Positions 57,869 to 64,000 of a stretch of 64,000 nt of DNA are shown one piece after another. The notes beneath the pieces were generated by a model. It was not told the origin of the DNA and searched no databases. It saw nothing but the letters and a program-made list of their open reading frames with translations. The position numbers and the translations under genes were made by a program. The stretch's first letter is position 1, and each line of letters starts with the position of its first letter. Source of the DNA: Dyella sp. EPa41 (GTDB lineage: Bacteria; Pseudomonadota; Gammaproteobacteria; Xanthomonadales; Rhodanobacteraceae); NCBI RefSeq assembly GCF_016586165.1, contig NZ_BCPR01000003.1, forward strand, positions 62,001 to 126,000, written 5' to 3'.

Positions 57869-58402
57869 ATGGGAGACCTCGTCGCGCAACAGCCATGGTG
57901 GCGGCCAAGTGAACTGCGAAGCGGAGTGCAGCGAGCTGAGCGCTGTCTCAACAAGCTGCAGGATACCGATCTCTTCAAGGGAGATGATGCTCAAGCCGAG
58001 ATGATTGAGGCGACCTTCATTCTCATCCTCATCCTGCTCAATGACGTCCTGCAGCACCTGGCGCAATCCAATCGGCGCGTCGATTTCTCGGACGACATTG
58101 TCGAGATCGACAATCGACCGATGGATGTAACGGATCTGATTAACAAAATGCGCAATGCTGCCTGTCATATTCCTTCGGAGGCACGAGGTTTCCCTACGAT
58201 TCGACTCGGTTTGCTCGTGTGCACTGGGAAGCCCCGAAACAAGAGCTATGGGGAGCTCGTCATCGATCACAAATACGGCGACGACACCACATTCATGTAT
58301 GGACGCTACTCGATCTATCTCAGGCGGCACCTGGTGAGGGCGACGAAAGAGATCAAGGCTCGCTTGCCCGCCGTGCAAGTAACCGAACTCGGTGACCTCT
58401 GA
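57869..58402 (+). CDS. Unknown plus-strand cargo gene
   Basis: 177 residues from MGDLVAQQPWWRPSELRSGVQRAERCLNKLQD. GGGGAG lies seven bases before the ATG. The frame has protein-like composition with lower GC than the host. It contains a hydrophobic helix (IEATFILILILLNDVL) and a C-terminal half KSYGELVIDHKYGDDTTFMYGRYSIYLRRHLVRATKEIKARL. It is the only gene of the element read rightward, next to an HTH gene. Such isolated genes in satellites and prophages often encode anti-phage or exclusion functions, but I do not recognise this one. The opposing ORF (57863-58477) is judged to be its shadow. Confidence 0.6.
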   Translation: MGDLVAQQPWWRPSELRSGVQRAERCLNKLQDTDLFKGDDAQAEMIEATFILILILLNDVLQHLAQSNRRVDFSDDIVEIDNRPMDVTDLINKMRNAACHIPSEARGFPTIRLGLLVCTGKPRNKSYGELVIDHKYGDDTTFMYGRYSIYLRRHLVRATKEIKARLPAVQVTELGDL

Positions 58403-58427
58403 CATCACGCCGCCTCCCTGACGCTCA

Positions 58428-58455
58428 AATAAAAACGCCGCCCGAAAGGCGGCGA
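58428..58455 (-). terminator. Terminator of the secreted-protein gene
   Basis: On the minus strand CGCCGCC-TTTCG-GGCGGCG is followed by five T residues, 31 bases after the stop at 58486. It also faces the plus-strand cargo gene. Confidence 0.85.
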
Positions 58456-58485
58456 AATGGAGAACTTTGCGACACATTCAGAGCA

Positions 58486-58953
58486 TTAAGTTCCCGGGCA
58501 TCTGTTCTGCATTTGGATCATATGTAAGTCCATGTTGAACATGTGGGTCACCTGCCGCAGTGAGGATTCATCCAGGACGGTGTTACGCGATCCATCGAAC
58601 GATGCAGCCATCTCATACCCGCCATGCCCGTCAGGGCGCTTCACCACGCGCCCGTGGAGCCCCTCGTATCCTGACGGGGCGTAGGTATCCAGCAGGGTGT
58701 CAGTGGCAAGCCGCAAGCGCATGCCAGATGCTTTCTCGATTGCGTCAGGGGCTGCTGCCCACATGGCTTCGCACTGCATCAGGCAAAGGCAGCGCGGCGT
58801 TTCCGAAGCCTTTGGCCATGGGGTCTGCTTTGGGGCCACATAGGCAGGAGCGGTTAAGCGCGGCGCGCCCAGACTTGGTGACGGGATGGGAGGTAAGGTT
58901 TGGGCTCGAGCGGATCCAGCCAGCGCCAAAAGGGAGATGCATATCCGTTTCAT
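58486..58953 (-). CDS. Secreted protein of unknown function
   Basis: 155 residues. A signal peptide MKRICISLLALAGSARAQ has an ARA-Q type cleavage site. The mature chain is Pro-rich at first, then CLCLMQCEAMWAAAPDAIEKASGMRLRLATDTLLDTYAPSG and a C-terminal helix with MFNMDLHMIQMQNRC. GAGGAAGG lies before the ATG at 58953. Export suggests a periplasmic or surface role, for instance exclusion or fitness of the host; no family was recognised. It has its own terminator. Confidence 0.7.
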   Translation of the reverse strand: MKRICISLLALAGSARAQTLPPIPSPSLGAPRLTAPAYVAPKQTPWPKASETPRCLCLMQCEAMWAAAPDAIEKASGMRLRLATDTLLDTYAPSGYEGLHGRVVKRPDGHGGYEMAASFDGSRNTVLDESSLRQVTHMFNMDLHMIQMQNRCPGT

Positions 58954-59023
58954 CAGAAGCCTTCCTCGTTGTGTAGGTCTTGGTTTCGGGCTCACTGCCG
59001 TTTAACGGCAGATAGCTGAAACG

Positions 59024-59047
59024 AAAACGCCGCCCCGAAGGGCGGCA
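59024..59047 (-). terminator. Terminator of the small-gene unit
   Basis: On the minus strand GCCGCCC-TTC-GGGGCGGC is followed by GTTTTCGTTT, just after the stop at 59053. Confidence 0.75.
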
Positions 59048-59052
59048 ATATC

Positions 59053-59304
59053 TCAACTACTGCTTCGGGATGAATGAGCCGCTTTTCTGTAGCTGTCTGC
59101 CCAGTCCTCAACTTCAGATTTCTTCCACGTCTTCACCTTGCCCAGCGGTAGCGGCTTGGGGAATCCCGGCTTGCACGCGATGGTTTCGAGGAACGTCCGA
59201 CGCGTGATGCCGCCAAGATAGGCAGCGCACGCATCGGCTGACAGCCAGCGGTCGCCGGAAGCGAAGGCGGCAAAGAGGGTGATGGGATCGGTTTCCGCGC
59301 TCAT
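59053..59304 (-). CDS. Excisionase-like DNA-binding protein
   Basis: 83 residues. GDRWLSADACAAYLGGITRRTFLETIACKPGFPKPLPLGKVKTWKKSEVEDWADSYR has the AlpA/excisionase layout (HTH, then G-x3-W-K-x2-E-V-x2-W). It is last in a unit of four genes that starts at 59845. As it is the regulator nearest the integrase it may be the excisionase proper. Confidence 0.75.
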   Translation of the reverse strand: MSAETDPITLFAAFASGDRWLSADACAAYLGGITRRTFLETIACKPGFPKPLPLGKVKTWKKSEVEDWADSYRKAAHSSRSSS

Positions 59305-59396
59305 TCGACTACCTCATTCTCCCGATCGGCCTCGCGACGCAGGCGCTCCATGCGAGCAATCCAGTCCTCGAAGAACTCATCGAGTTCGCGGCTCAT
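59301..59396 (-). CDS. Very short protein between two overlapping genes
   Basis: 31 residues: MSRELDEFFEDWIARMERLRREADRENEVVE. Its start and stop form ATGA overlaps with both neighbours, and the sequence is a highly charged amphipathic helix. Both points support real translation, though the product may only couple its neighbours. Confidence 0.5.
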   Translation of the reverse strand: MSRELDEFFEDWIARMERLRREADRENEVVE

Positions 59397-59563
59397 AGTC
59401 CACCCTCCTCAATGATCCGCTTGGCGATAGGGCAGGTGTCGATGATGGCGCTTGCCCGGCGCAGAAGCTGGCGCAGGGCCAGGATCTCATCGCTGGTCAA
59501 GGGCGGGACTTTGGTGGCCTGGCGGGCCGGGTCCAGGGTAATGACATTTCCTCCGTCAGCCAT
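59393..59563 (-). CDS. Small unknown protein
   Basis: 56 residues: MADGGNVITLDPARQATKVPPLTSDEILALRQLL, then ASAIIDTCPIAKRIIEEGGL. GGAGGG precedes the ATG at 59563 and the stop overlaps the next start. No function recognised. Confidence 0.55.
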   Translation of the reverse strand: MADGGNVITLDPARQATKVPPLTSDEILALRQLLRRASAIIDTCPIAKRIIEEGGL

Positions 59564-59566
59564 GGC

Positions 59567-59845
59567 TCAACCCTCCATCTCTGGCAGCGATTCGATGAAG
59601 GCACGCTTACGGTCGTCGGTCCAGAAGGTTGTCTGCAGAATGTCGAACTCACCGCTCGCGGTGATCTTGGCGAGCGTGAGCAGCTTACGCTGCACCGAAG
59701 TGGGTAACCCATCCATGGCGCTGATGACGTCATGGCGAATGTCGCCCGGAAAGATGAGCTCGCCGTCGTCTGGAAGCACGTAAACCGGCGGGAAATGGGC
59801 GAGTTCTTGAATTCGACTTACGTTCGTGTAGCTTGCGCTTGCCAT
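59567..59845 (-). CDS. Unknown protein, first gene of the small unit
   Basis: 92 residues, MASASYTNVSRIQELAHFPPVYVLPDDGELIFPGDIRHDVISAMDGLPTSVQRKLLTLAKITASGEFDILQ and an acidic end. A GGAG ribosome site is present. No family recognised; the fold appears mixed alpha and beta. The stop is 3 bp before the next ATG. Confidence 0.6.
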   Translation of the reverse strand: MASASYTNVSRIQELAHFPPVYVLPDDGELIFPGDIRHDVISAMDGLPTSVQRKLLTLAKITASGEFDILQTTFWTDDRKRAFIESLPEMEG

Positions 59846-59914
59846 TGCTGCTCTCCTTCATAGAGCGGTTGTGGAAGTCGTCGGTGCCTGGGTTGCCGCC
59901 CAGGCGCCGGCGCG

Positions 59915-61273
59915 TTATTTCGCCTTTGCGGCGCCTCCCTTGCGGGAATTCTTCGGTTCGCAGAGCGCCCGCAACAGTTCGAGCGCCTCGCGCTTCTGCT
60001 TGAGGTAATCACCGCGGTCGTAGTGCCTTGCTTGGACGCCGCCAAGGCCATGGGACTGCAGCTGGGCGCGGACCTCGAGCGAGACGTTGCGCTCGCCCAG
60101 CCTCGTCTCGACAGTGCGCCGGATAACGCCAGGGGTGATGATCCGTGGAATCTCGCCCGCTTCAACCATTGGCTCAGACGCGCGCTTCATGGCGTCATCC
60201 AGCACTGCGGGCGTGACGGGCTGCTTTCCGTCCGTGACGCTGCAGAGATAAGAGCCATTCGCGCCGGCCATCACGGCAATGGCTTCAATAGCCTCGGGCA
60301 GTAAAGGAAGGATGTGCTCTCGCGCCACTGACCGGCGGCCCTTTGCGTCCCAAAGCGTAATTGTCTTGGAGGCATTGTCGTAGTCGGGGCGTGTCAGGCG
60401 GCACAGCTGCTCGCGACGCTGCCCGCCTGTCAGAAGATGCAGGCGGAGTAGGGCGCCATATGCGTCGTCCATGGCGCTGATGCGCTTCCAATAGGCGGCC
60501 AGCTGGGATTCCGAAAGAGTTAGCTCTTCTTGCTTGGCTTTTCGCGCCGCGTCGGGCGTGACTGGGGGGCGTGACACCCGTAGGTCGTCTAATGGGTTGA
60601 AGCGCACATTGAAGTCGCTGTACGCATGACCACGCGCATCGATCCTGGCCCGCTTCGCCGCGTTGAAGGCTGTGCGCAGATACGAAGCAAGCTTCTCCGG
60701 ATCGCGCTTCATGCCCGCCTTGGTCATCTTGTGGAAGACAGGCATGACGGCGTCGACCGTCACGTCCGCAACGGGCAGGGCGGCGATCTTGGGGAAGGGC
60801 GCGGCCACCGCTCGCTCGAAAAGAGCCTCCACCTGCTCAGCCGAAGCTTTGCCATGAGCCCGCATGTCGGACACGTAAGCGCGGACCAGTGCGGCCAAGG
60901 TGTGCTCTTCGCGTGCCTTGCGCGCCGCTTCCGCAGCTTTGGCGCTTGCTTTGGCTGCGCGCTCATCTGCCAACGGATCCTTGCCGGAGAGCACGCTACT
61001 CCGCAGGTCAGCTCCAGCGCGTCGCGCCAGGGCAATCGTCATGCCGCCCTGGCCCCGCTTGCCATAGGCCCCGATCGTCTTGCGCCGCTCTGCCCCGCAC
61101 GAGTAGTAGTTCAGGACAAAGGAAACTGCTCCGTTCTTGGTGACGCGGACACCGAAGCCGCGGGGCGCATCCTTGTGGCTGTCATAGAACACACGGTGCC
61201 GTGACGCCTGTTCTGCGACCTTCTCAGCGATAAAATCGTCCGTGAGTAGGTACTTGGTCCCTTGAGCCTTCAT
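59915..61273 (-). CDS. P4-type tyrosine integrase
   Basis: 452 residues. The N-terminal DUF4102-type arm-binding domain (GFGVRVTKNGAVSFVLNYYSCGAERRKTIGAYG) is followed by a core-binding domain and the catalytic domain with TGGQRREQLCRLTRPDY (first Arg), ITPGVIRRTVETRL (second Arg; a Gly stands where the box-I His is usual), QSHGLGGVQARHYDRGDYL (His and Tyr nucleophile). It integrates the element into tRNA-Leu. It begins 151 bp from attR, and its 5' end touches an arm-type repeat (61277), which suggests autoregulation by binding. Confidence 0.95.
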   Translation of the reverse strand: MKAQGTKYLLTDDFIAEKVAEQASRHRVFYDSHKDAPRGFGVRVTKNGAVSFVLNYYSCGAERRKTIGAYGKRGQGGMTIALARRAGADLRSSVLSGKDPLADERAAKASAKAAEAARKAREEHTLAALVRAYVSDMRAHGKASAEQVEALFERAVAAPFPKIAALPVADVTVDAVMPVFHKMTKAGMKRDPEKLASYLRTAFNAAKRARIDARGHAYSDFNVRFNPLDDLRVSRPPVTPDAARKAKQEELTLSESQLAAYWKRISAMDDAYGALLRLHLLTGGQRREQLCRLTRPDYDNASKTITLWDAKGRRSVAREHILPLLPEAIEAIAVMAGANGSYLCSVTDGKQPVTPAVLDDAMKRASEPMVEAGEIPRIITPGVIRRTVETRLGERNVSLEVRAQLQSHGLGGVQARHYDRGDYLKQKREALELLRALCEPKNSRKGGAAKAK

Positions 61274-61276
61274 TGT

Positions 61277-61418
61277 GGTGTCCGGGTTTCGTGTCCGAGA
61301 GTTGGCGCGTAATCAGTGTCTCTCAGGTTCCTCTCGAATCCCTCATATGTCAAGAAAAATGGCTTAAAACAAGGAAATTGTATGGCGGACACGAGAAGTG
61401 AAGGGACGTTGAGAGACA
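61277..61418. promoter_or_regulatory. Right integrase arm region
   Basis: GGTGTCCGGGTTT (61277-61289) is identical to the left-end repeat. TCGTGTCCG (61289-61297) has an inverted copy at 61386-61394, and TGTCTCTCA (61317-61325) has an inverted copy at 61410-61418. The interleaved order of the two inverted pairs is unusual. Together they look like arm-type and accessory sites of the attachment complex and overlap the integrase promoter. Confidence 0.6.
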
Positions 61419-61424
61419 TTCAAA

Positions 61425-61482
61425 AGGGACTTAAAATCCCTCAACCGAAAGGTTATGCGGGTTCGATCCCCGCTCCGGGCAC
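61425..61482 (+). repeat. attR: right attachment repeat
   Basis: A partial tRNA-Leu copy from the anticodon arm to the acceptor, followed by CA, thus restoring the CCA of the pre-integration gene. The last 29 bases (61454-61482) are identical to attL. It lacks the 5' half of a tRNA and is not functional. Confidence 0.93.
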
Positions 61483-61518
61483 CACGTTTCAGGATGCTGG
61501 AAGCATCCGGGAGAACTC

Positions 61519-61761
61519 ATGAGCATCGTGCGATTCCTGGGGCCGTTCGACCAACGCGTCGCGGCCGAGCTTCCCGAGGGCTACGTCGTGGGCATCTGCG
61601 AAGGCGACTGCGTGTTCGCCCAGGGCGCCGCGCTTGAGGGCGTAGTGAGGCGCCTGGGTGCGCAGCAGTGGTCGGATGGTCGCAGCGTCATGACCGTAAC
61701 GGTCGAGGATTTTGATCTCGACGGCGCAGGCCTCAGGAACTGGTCAACCGGGGTGGAATAA
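61519..61761 (+). CDS. Small host protein of unknown function
   Basis: 80 residues: MSIVRFLGPFDQRVAAELPEGYVVGICEGDCVFAQGAALEGVVRRLGAQQWSDGRSVMTVTVEDFDLDG. GGAG lies eight bases upstream of the ATG. It is the first gene beyond attR. No family recognised; alternating strands suggest a small beta protein. Confidence 0.6.
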   Translation: MSIVRFLGPFDQRVAAELPEGYVVGICEGDCVFAQGAALEGVVRRLGAQQWSDGRSVMTVTVEDFDLDGAGLRNWSTGVE

Positions 61762-61853
61762 GGGAAAGGCGGGCTTCGGTAAACGCTGTAAGGAAACATC
61801 ATCCGCTCTCGTAGGGTGGCATGGATGAAGTGTTTCCCACGCACCGCGAGTGC

Positions 61854-61882
61854 TTGCATAAAGCGATATCGCAGCCTATGTT
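61854..61882 (+). promoter_or_regulatory. Promoter of the GacA-like regulator with internal palindrome
   Basis: TTGCAT (61854-61859), a 17-base spacer and TATGTT (61877-61882). The spacer contains GCGATATCGC, a perfect 10-bp palindrome (61863-61872), a good place for a repressor. The start of the gene is 28 bases downstream of the -10 box. Confidence 0.55.
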
Positions 61883-61910
61883 CGCCGAATCAACCCAAGG
61901 AGGGTGTCTG

Positions 61911-62564
61911 GTGATCAAGGTAGTCTTGATTGACGACCACGAGCTGGTGCGCACGGGATTCAGGATGATCCTGCAGCAACAGCCGGACGTTCAAATTTGC
62001 GGTGAAGCGGGAACCGCGGAGGAGGGGCTGCGGCTCATCCGTTCGAAGACGCCCAACATCGCGTTGGTCGATGTCCACATGCCTGGCATGAGCGGCATTG
62101 AACTGACCGAGCGCGTGACTCGCTCCAAATTGCCGACGCATGTGATCATCGTCACGGTGGTGGACGACGCGCGTTTTCCGAAGCGCCTGCTCGACGCGGG
62201 TGCATTGGGCTACCTCACCAAGGGGTGCTCGGCGGACGAACTGATGGACGCCCTGCGACAGGTGGCCTCGGGGCGACGCTACTTGGCGCCGGCCGTGGCG
62301 CAGCAACTGGCGCTTGCCACGCTCGACGGCGAGGGGTCGCCGTTCGATGTATTGTCCAGCCGAGAGCTCGAGGTCGCAATGATGCTGGTGCGGGGCAAGG
62401 CGCTCACCACCATCGGCGAGCAGCTCAACCTGAGTCCGAAGACCGTTTCCACCTACAAGCAGCGTTTGATGGAAAAGCTCCAGGTCGATCACGTGATCAG
62501 CCTGGCGCACCTGATGACCATTCACGGCCTGCTCGATACGCACAACAACCAGGTCGGGAACTGA
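61911..62564 (+). CDS. GacA/UvrY-like response regulator
   Basis: 217 residues from a GTG with an excellent AAGGAGG seven bases upstream. Receiver: IKVVLIDDHELVRTGFRMIL, phosphoacceptor Asp54 in ALVDVHMPGMSG, and GALGYLTKGCSADEL. LuxR-type HTH: LSSRELEVAMMLVRGKALTTIGEQLNLSPKTVSTYKQRLMEKL. The LTKGCSADEL and SPKTVSTYKQRL segments are close to GacA/UvrY, which activates CsrA-binding small RNAs. No kinase gene is adjacent; the partner would be a BarA/GacS elsewhere. The longer frame from 61821 is rejected because it lacks a ribosome site. Confidence 0.88.
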   Translation: MIKVVLIDDHELVRTGFRMILQQQPDVQICGEAGTAEEGLRLIRSKTPNIALVDVHMPGMSGIELTERVTRSKLPTHVIIVTVVDDARFPKRLLDAGALGYLTKGCSADELMDALRQVASGRRYLAPAVAQQLALATLDGEGSPFDVLSSRELEVAMMLVRGKALTTIGEQLNLSPKTVSTYKQRLMEKLQVDHVISLAHLMTIHGLLDTHNNQVGN

Positions 62565-62589
62565 CGCCTCGGTCGCGCCGCATGAGCAA

Positions 62590-62624
62590 TAAAAAAAGCC
62601 GGACGTTGGTCCGGCTTTTTTTTA
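62590..62624. terminator. Bidirectional terminator
   Basis: A residues, AGCCGGA-CGTTGG-TCCGGCT and T residues, between the convergent 3' ends of the response regulator and the RNase E gene. Confidence 0.92.
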
Positions 62625-62643
62625 TGGGTGAAGGCTCGCGGCG

Positions 62644-64000
62644 TCAGCCGTGCGAGGCGTCCTTCGTGTGGCCTTCGGCTTCCGGGGATTCCTCGCTGCC
62701 CGGGGACTCCTCGTGGGAGGCGGGAGTGGTCACGCCTGCATGAGCGAGCAAGTCACCCTGGGCCGGCGTTGCCGGTGTCACCGTCGGCTCGGCGGCCGTC
62801 GGCGACTCCGGCGGCGTATTGACCGCCTCGGCAGCGGACGCCTGCACGTGCTCGGCGTGCGGCGCGACATCCAGGTGGTGCGAGCGGAAGTCGATGGTCG
62901 AGCTCGCGACGACGGGCTCGGCCTGCGCCACCTCGGCGGCGACCGTGGTCGCTTCCGGTGCGTGCATGGCAGTGGCCGTGACGTCGGCTGTCAGCGACTC
63001 GGCAACTTCTTCGGCGGCGGCGATGACCTCATGGGTCGTGACCGGTTCAAGCTGCGTGACCGGCTCGACGATCGCTTCCACCTTGATGTCTTCCGCTTCA
63101 GCCAGCTCGATCGCCTTCTCGGGAATCGGCGGAAGCGCGGGCAGGTTGAACGACGCCGGCGCCACGGCACTCATAACCTGCTCCGGCGCGGGCTCAAGTT
63201 GCGCGGTGGGCTGGGCGGGCGTGACGAACGCCGGTGCAACCGTTTCGGCGGCGTGCTCAACCGTTACGGCCTGCACGGCGACGCTGGCGGTTGCGGCGAC
63301 GACGGCGGCGGCCACCGGCGGGGCAACGGGCTCACGCGGCGCGGCTTCTTCGCTACGGTCCTCGTCGTCGAGGTCGAGATGCTCATCGCCTGCCGCCAGA
63401 TCCTGGCCAGCGGCCTGCGTGCCGTCCTCATGGCGGCGACGGCGACGGCCGCCACGACGACCACGGCGACGGCGCGACTGACCGCCCTCGGCGGCCGGTG
63501 CGCCTTCGTCCGTTACCGCGGCTTCCGCATCGGGCTGCACGACGGGCATGGCTGCCACTTCCGCCAATGCTTCCTTGCTGGCTTCGGCCATGGTCGGGGC
63601 GGCAAGTGGCGGGCGTTCGCTCGGGGGAGTCGCTGCGGCGGGTGCGGCGGCGGGTGCTGCCTGCGCGGGCTGCTGAACCGGCGCGGGAGCAGGGCGCGGC
63701 TGGCGCTGCTGTTCCTGACGCGGTTGCTGTTGCTGTTGCTTGCGTTCGTTCGGGGCCTGGCCGGATTCAGCCTTGGCCTGCTGCTGCTTCTGTTCCGGGC
63801 GACCACCCGGGGCCTGCTGCTGCCGCTGCTGCTCGTTGCCGCGCTGGCGATTGCCCTTGCCTTGCTGCTGCTGGCCCTTCTGGCCCTGCGGCTGGGACTG
63901 TTCGCGGCGCTGCTGCTGTTGCTGGCGGCCCGCCTGCTGCTGGGGCTGGCGGTTGTTACGGTCGTCGCGACGATTGCCGCGTGCGTTGGCTGGCGCCGCC
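62644..64000 (-). CDS. rne: Ribonuclease E, C-terminal scaffold (partial)
   Basis: The open frame runs from the stop at 62644 off the window end, giving about 452 residues. It starts with Gln/Arg-rich low-complexity sequence (NNRQPQQQAGRQQQQQRREQ...), continues with the arginine-rich RRRRGRRGGRRRRR segment (about 63430-63480) and ends in a long Ala/Pro/Glu/Val-rich tail. This is the disordered degradosome scaffold and RNA-binding region of RNase E in Xanthomonadales. The catalytic half is beyond the window, so the name rests on this composition. The tail looks fast-evolving. Confidence 0.72.
   Translation of the reverse strand, partial: AAPANARGNRRDDRNNRQPQQQAGRQQQQQRREQSQPQGQKGQQQQGKGNRQRGNEQQRQQQAPGGRPEQKQQQAKAESGQAPNERKQQQQQPRQEQQRQPRPAPAPVQQPAQAAPAAAPAAATPPSERPPLAAPTMAEASKEALAEVAAMPVVQPDAEAAVTDEGAPAAEGGQSRRRRGRRGGRRRRRHEDGTQAAGQDLAAGDEHLDLDDEDRSEEAAPREPVAPPVAAAVVAATASVAVQAVTVEHAAETVAPAFVTPAQPTAQLEPAPEQVMSAVAPASFNLPALPPIPEKAIELAEAEDIKVEAIVEPVTQLEPVTTHEVIAAAEEVAESLTADVTATAMHAPEATTVAAEVAQAEPVVASSTIDFRSHHLDVAPHAEHVQASAAEAVNTPPESPTAAEPTVTPATPAQGDLLAHAGVTTPASHEESPGSEESPEAEGHTKDASHG

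Larger units (their letters stand above)
46324..61482. mobile_element. Integrated phage satellite-like element (about 15 kb) in tRNA-Leu
   Basis: Bounded by attL and attR, with a P4-type integrase beside attR. Nearly all genes are on the minus strand. In transcription order they are: integrase; a four-gene unit of small proteins; a secreted protein; HTH proteins; AlpA; several short unknowns; a J-protein N-terminal fragment; primase/helicase; tape measure; small-terminase-like; gp10-like; split large terminase; zinc-ribbon membrane protein. One gene (57869) is on the plus strand. No portal, capsid, protease, tail tube or lysis gene was found. AlpA, P4-type integrase and primase-helicase are typical of satellites. 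A deleted, rearranged prophage is the alternative. Ribosome sites and gene overlaps are intact, so the genes do not look decayed. Confidence 0.88.

Noticed and set aside
57863-58477. Minus-strand frame opposite the cargo gene at 57869
   Set aside because: The plus-strand frame has a good ribosome site and more protein-like composition, though certainty is moderate.
46353-61424. Complete, inducible prophage
   Set aside because: No portal, capsid, protease, tail tube, full-length tip or lysis gene could be found, and the module order is not that of a siphophage genome.

Overview
The window is chromosomal DNA of a high-GC gammaproteobacterium, most likely order Xanthomonadales (Lysobacterales), family Rhodanobacteraceae (Dyella, Luteibacter or Rhodanobacter type). 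The basis is gene order (fur-recN-hrcA-grpE-dnaK-dnaJ-dapB-carAB-greA and cmk-rpsA-ihfB-lapA-lapB), GC-rich third codon positions, and many REP-type palindromes with the core GCGCACCCAGTGCGCGACC. The genus is an inference.

Region by region: 1-4740 holds the end of fur, a convergent GGA-rich structured RNA candidate, a MASE1 sensor kinase with a divergent NarL-type regulator, a REP cluster and recN. 4878-11280 is the heat-shock block hrcA-grpE-dnaK-dnaJ, with an extra four-helix-bundle gene between dnaK and dnaJ, then dapB. 11424-13440 has a yybP-ykoY (Mn2+) riboswitch, its cation exchanger and a 2OG-Fe(II) oxygenase. 13653-18963 is carA-carB-greA and a zinc-independent L36 gene. 19114-23010 has a LysR regulator, a divergent small RNA candidate with C-rich loops, 2,4-dienoyl-CoA reductase and an acyl-CoA-binding protein. 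23130-31420 is cmk-rpsA-ihfB-lapA-lapB followed by surface polysaccharide genes (WbpL-like, WbpM-like, galU). 31750-40219 is a large alpha-2-macroglobulin with pbpC. 40307-45635 holds small metabolic and regulatory units, including an MFS/TetR pair with twin operators. 45911-46354 is a tRNA Gly-Cys-Leu cluster.

46324-61482 is a roughly 15-kb integrated element in tRNA-Leu(TAA). It is bounded by a 58-nt imperfect repeat with a 29-nt identical 3' core, and has a P4-type integrase next to attR and short integrase-arm-like repeats at both ends. It carries AlpA-like regulators, a RepA-like primase/helicase with an adjacent iteron and palindrome region, a terminase large subunit split into two genes, a small-terminase-like protein, an HK97-gp10-like protein, a tape measure protein and a free-standing N-terminal piece of a tail-tip J protein. 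I find no portal, capsid, protease, tail tube or lysis gene. The layout suggests a phage satellite, or a strongly reduced and rearranged prophage, and is the most interesting part of the window.

61519-64000 returns to host sequence: a small unknown gene, a GacA/UvrY-like response regulator with a palindrome inside its promoter, and the C-terminal scaffold of RNase E running off the window end. All calls come from reading the sequence; no database search was run.
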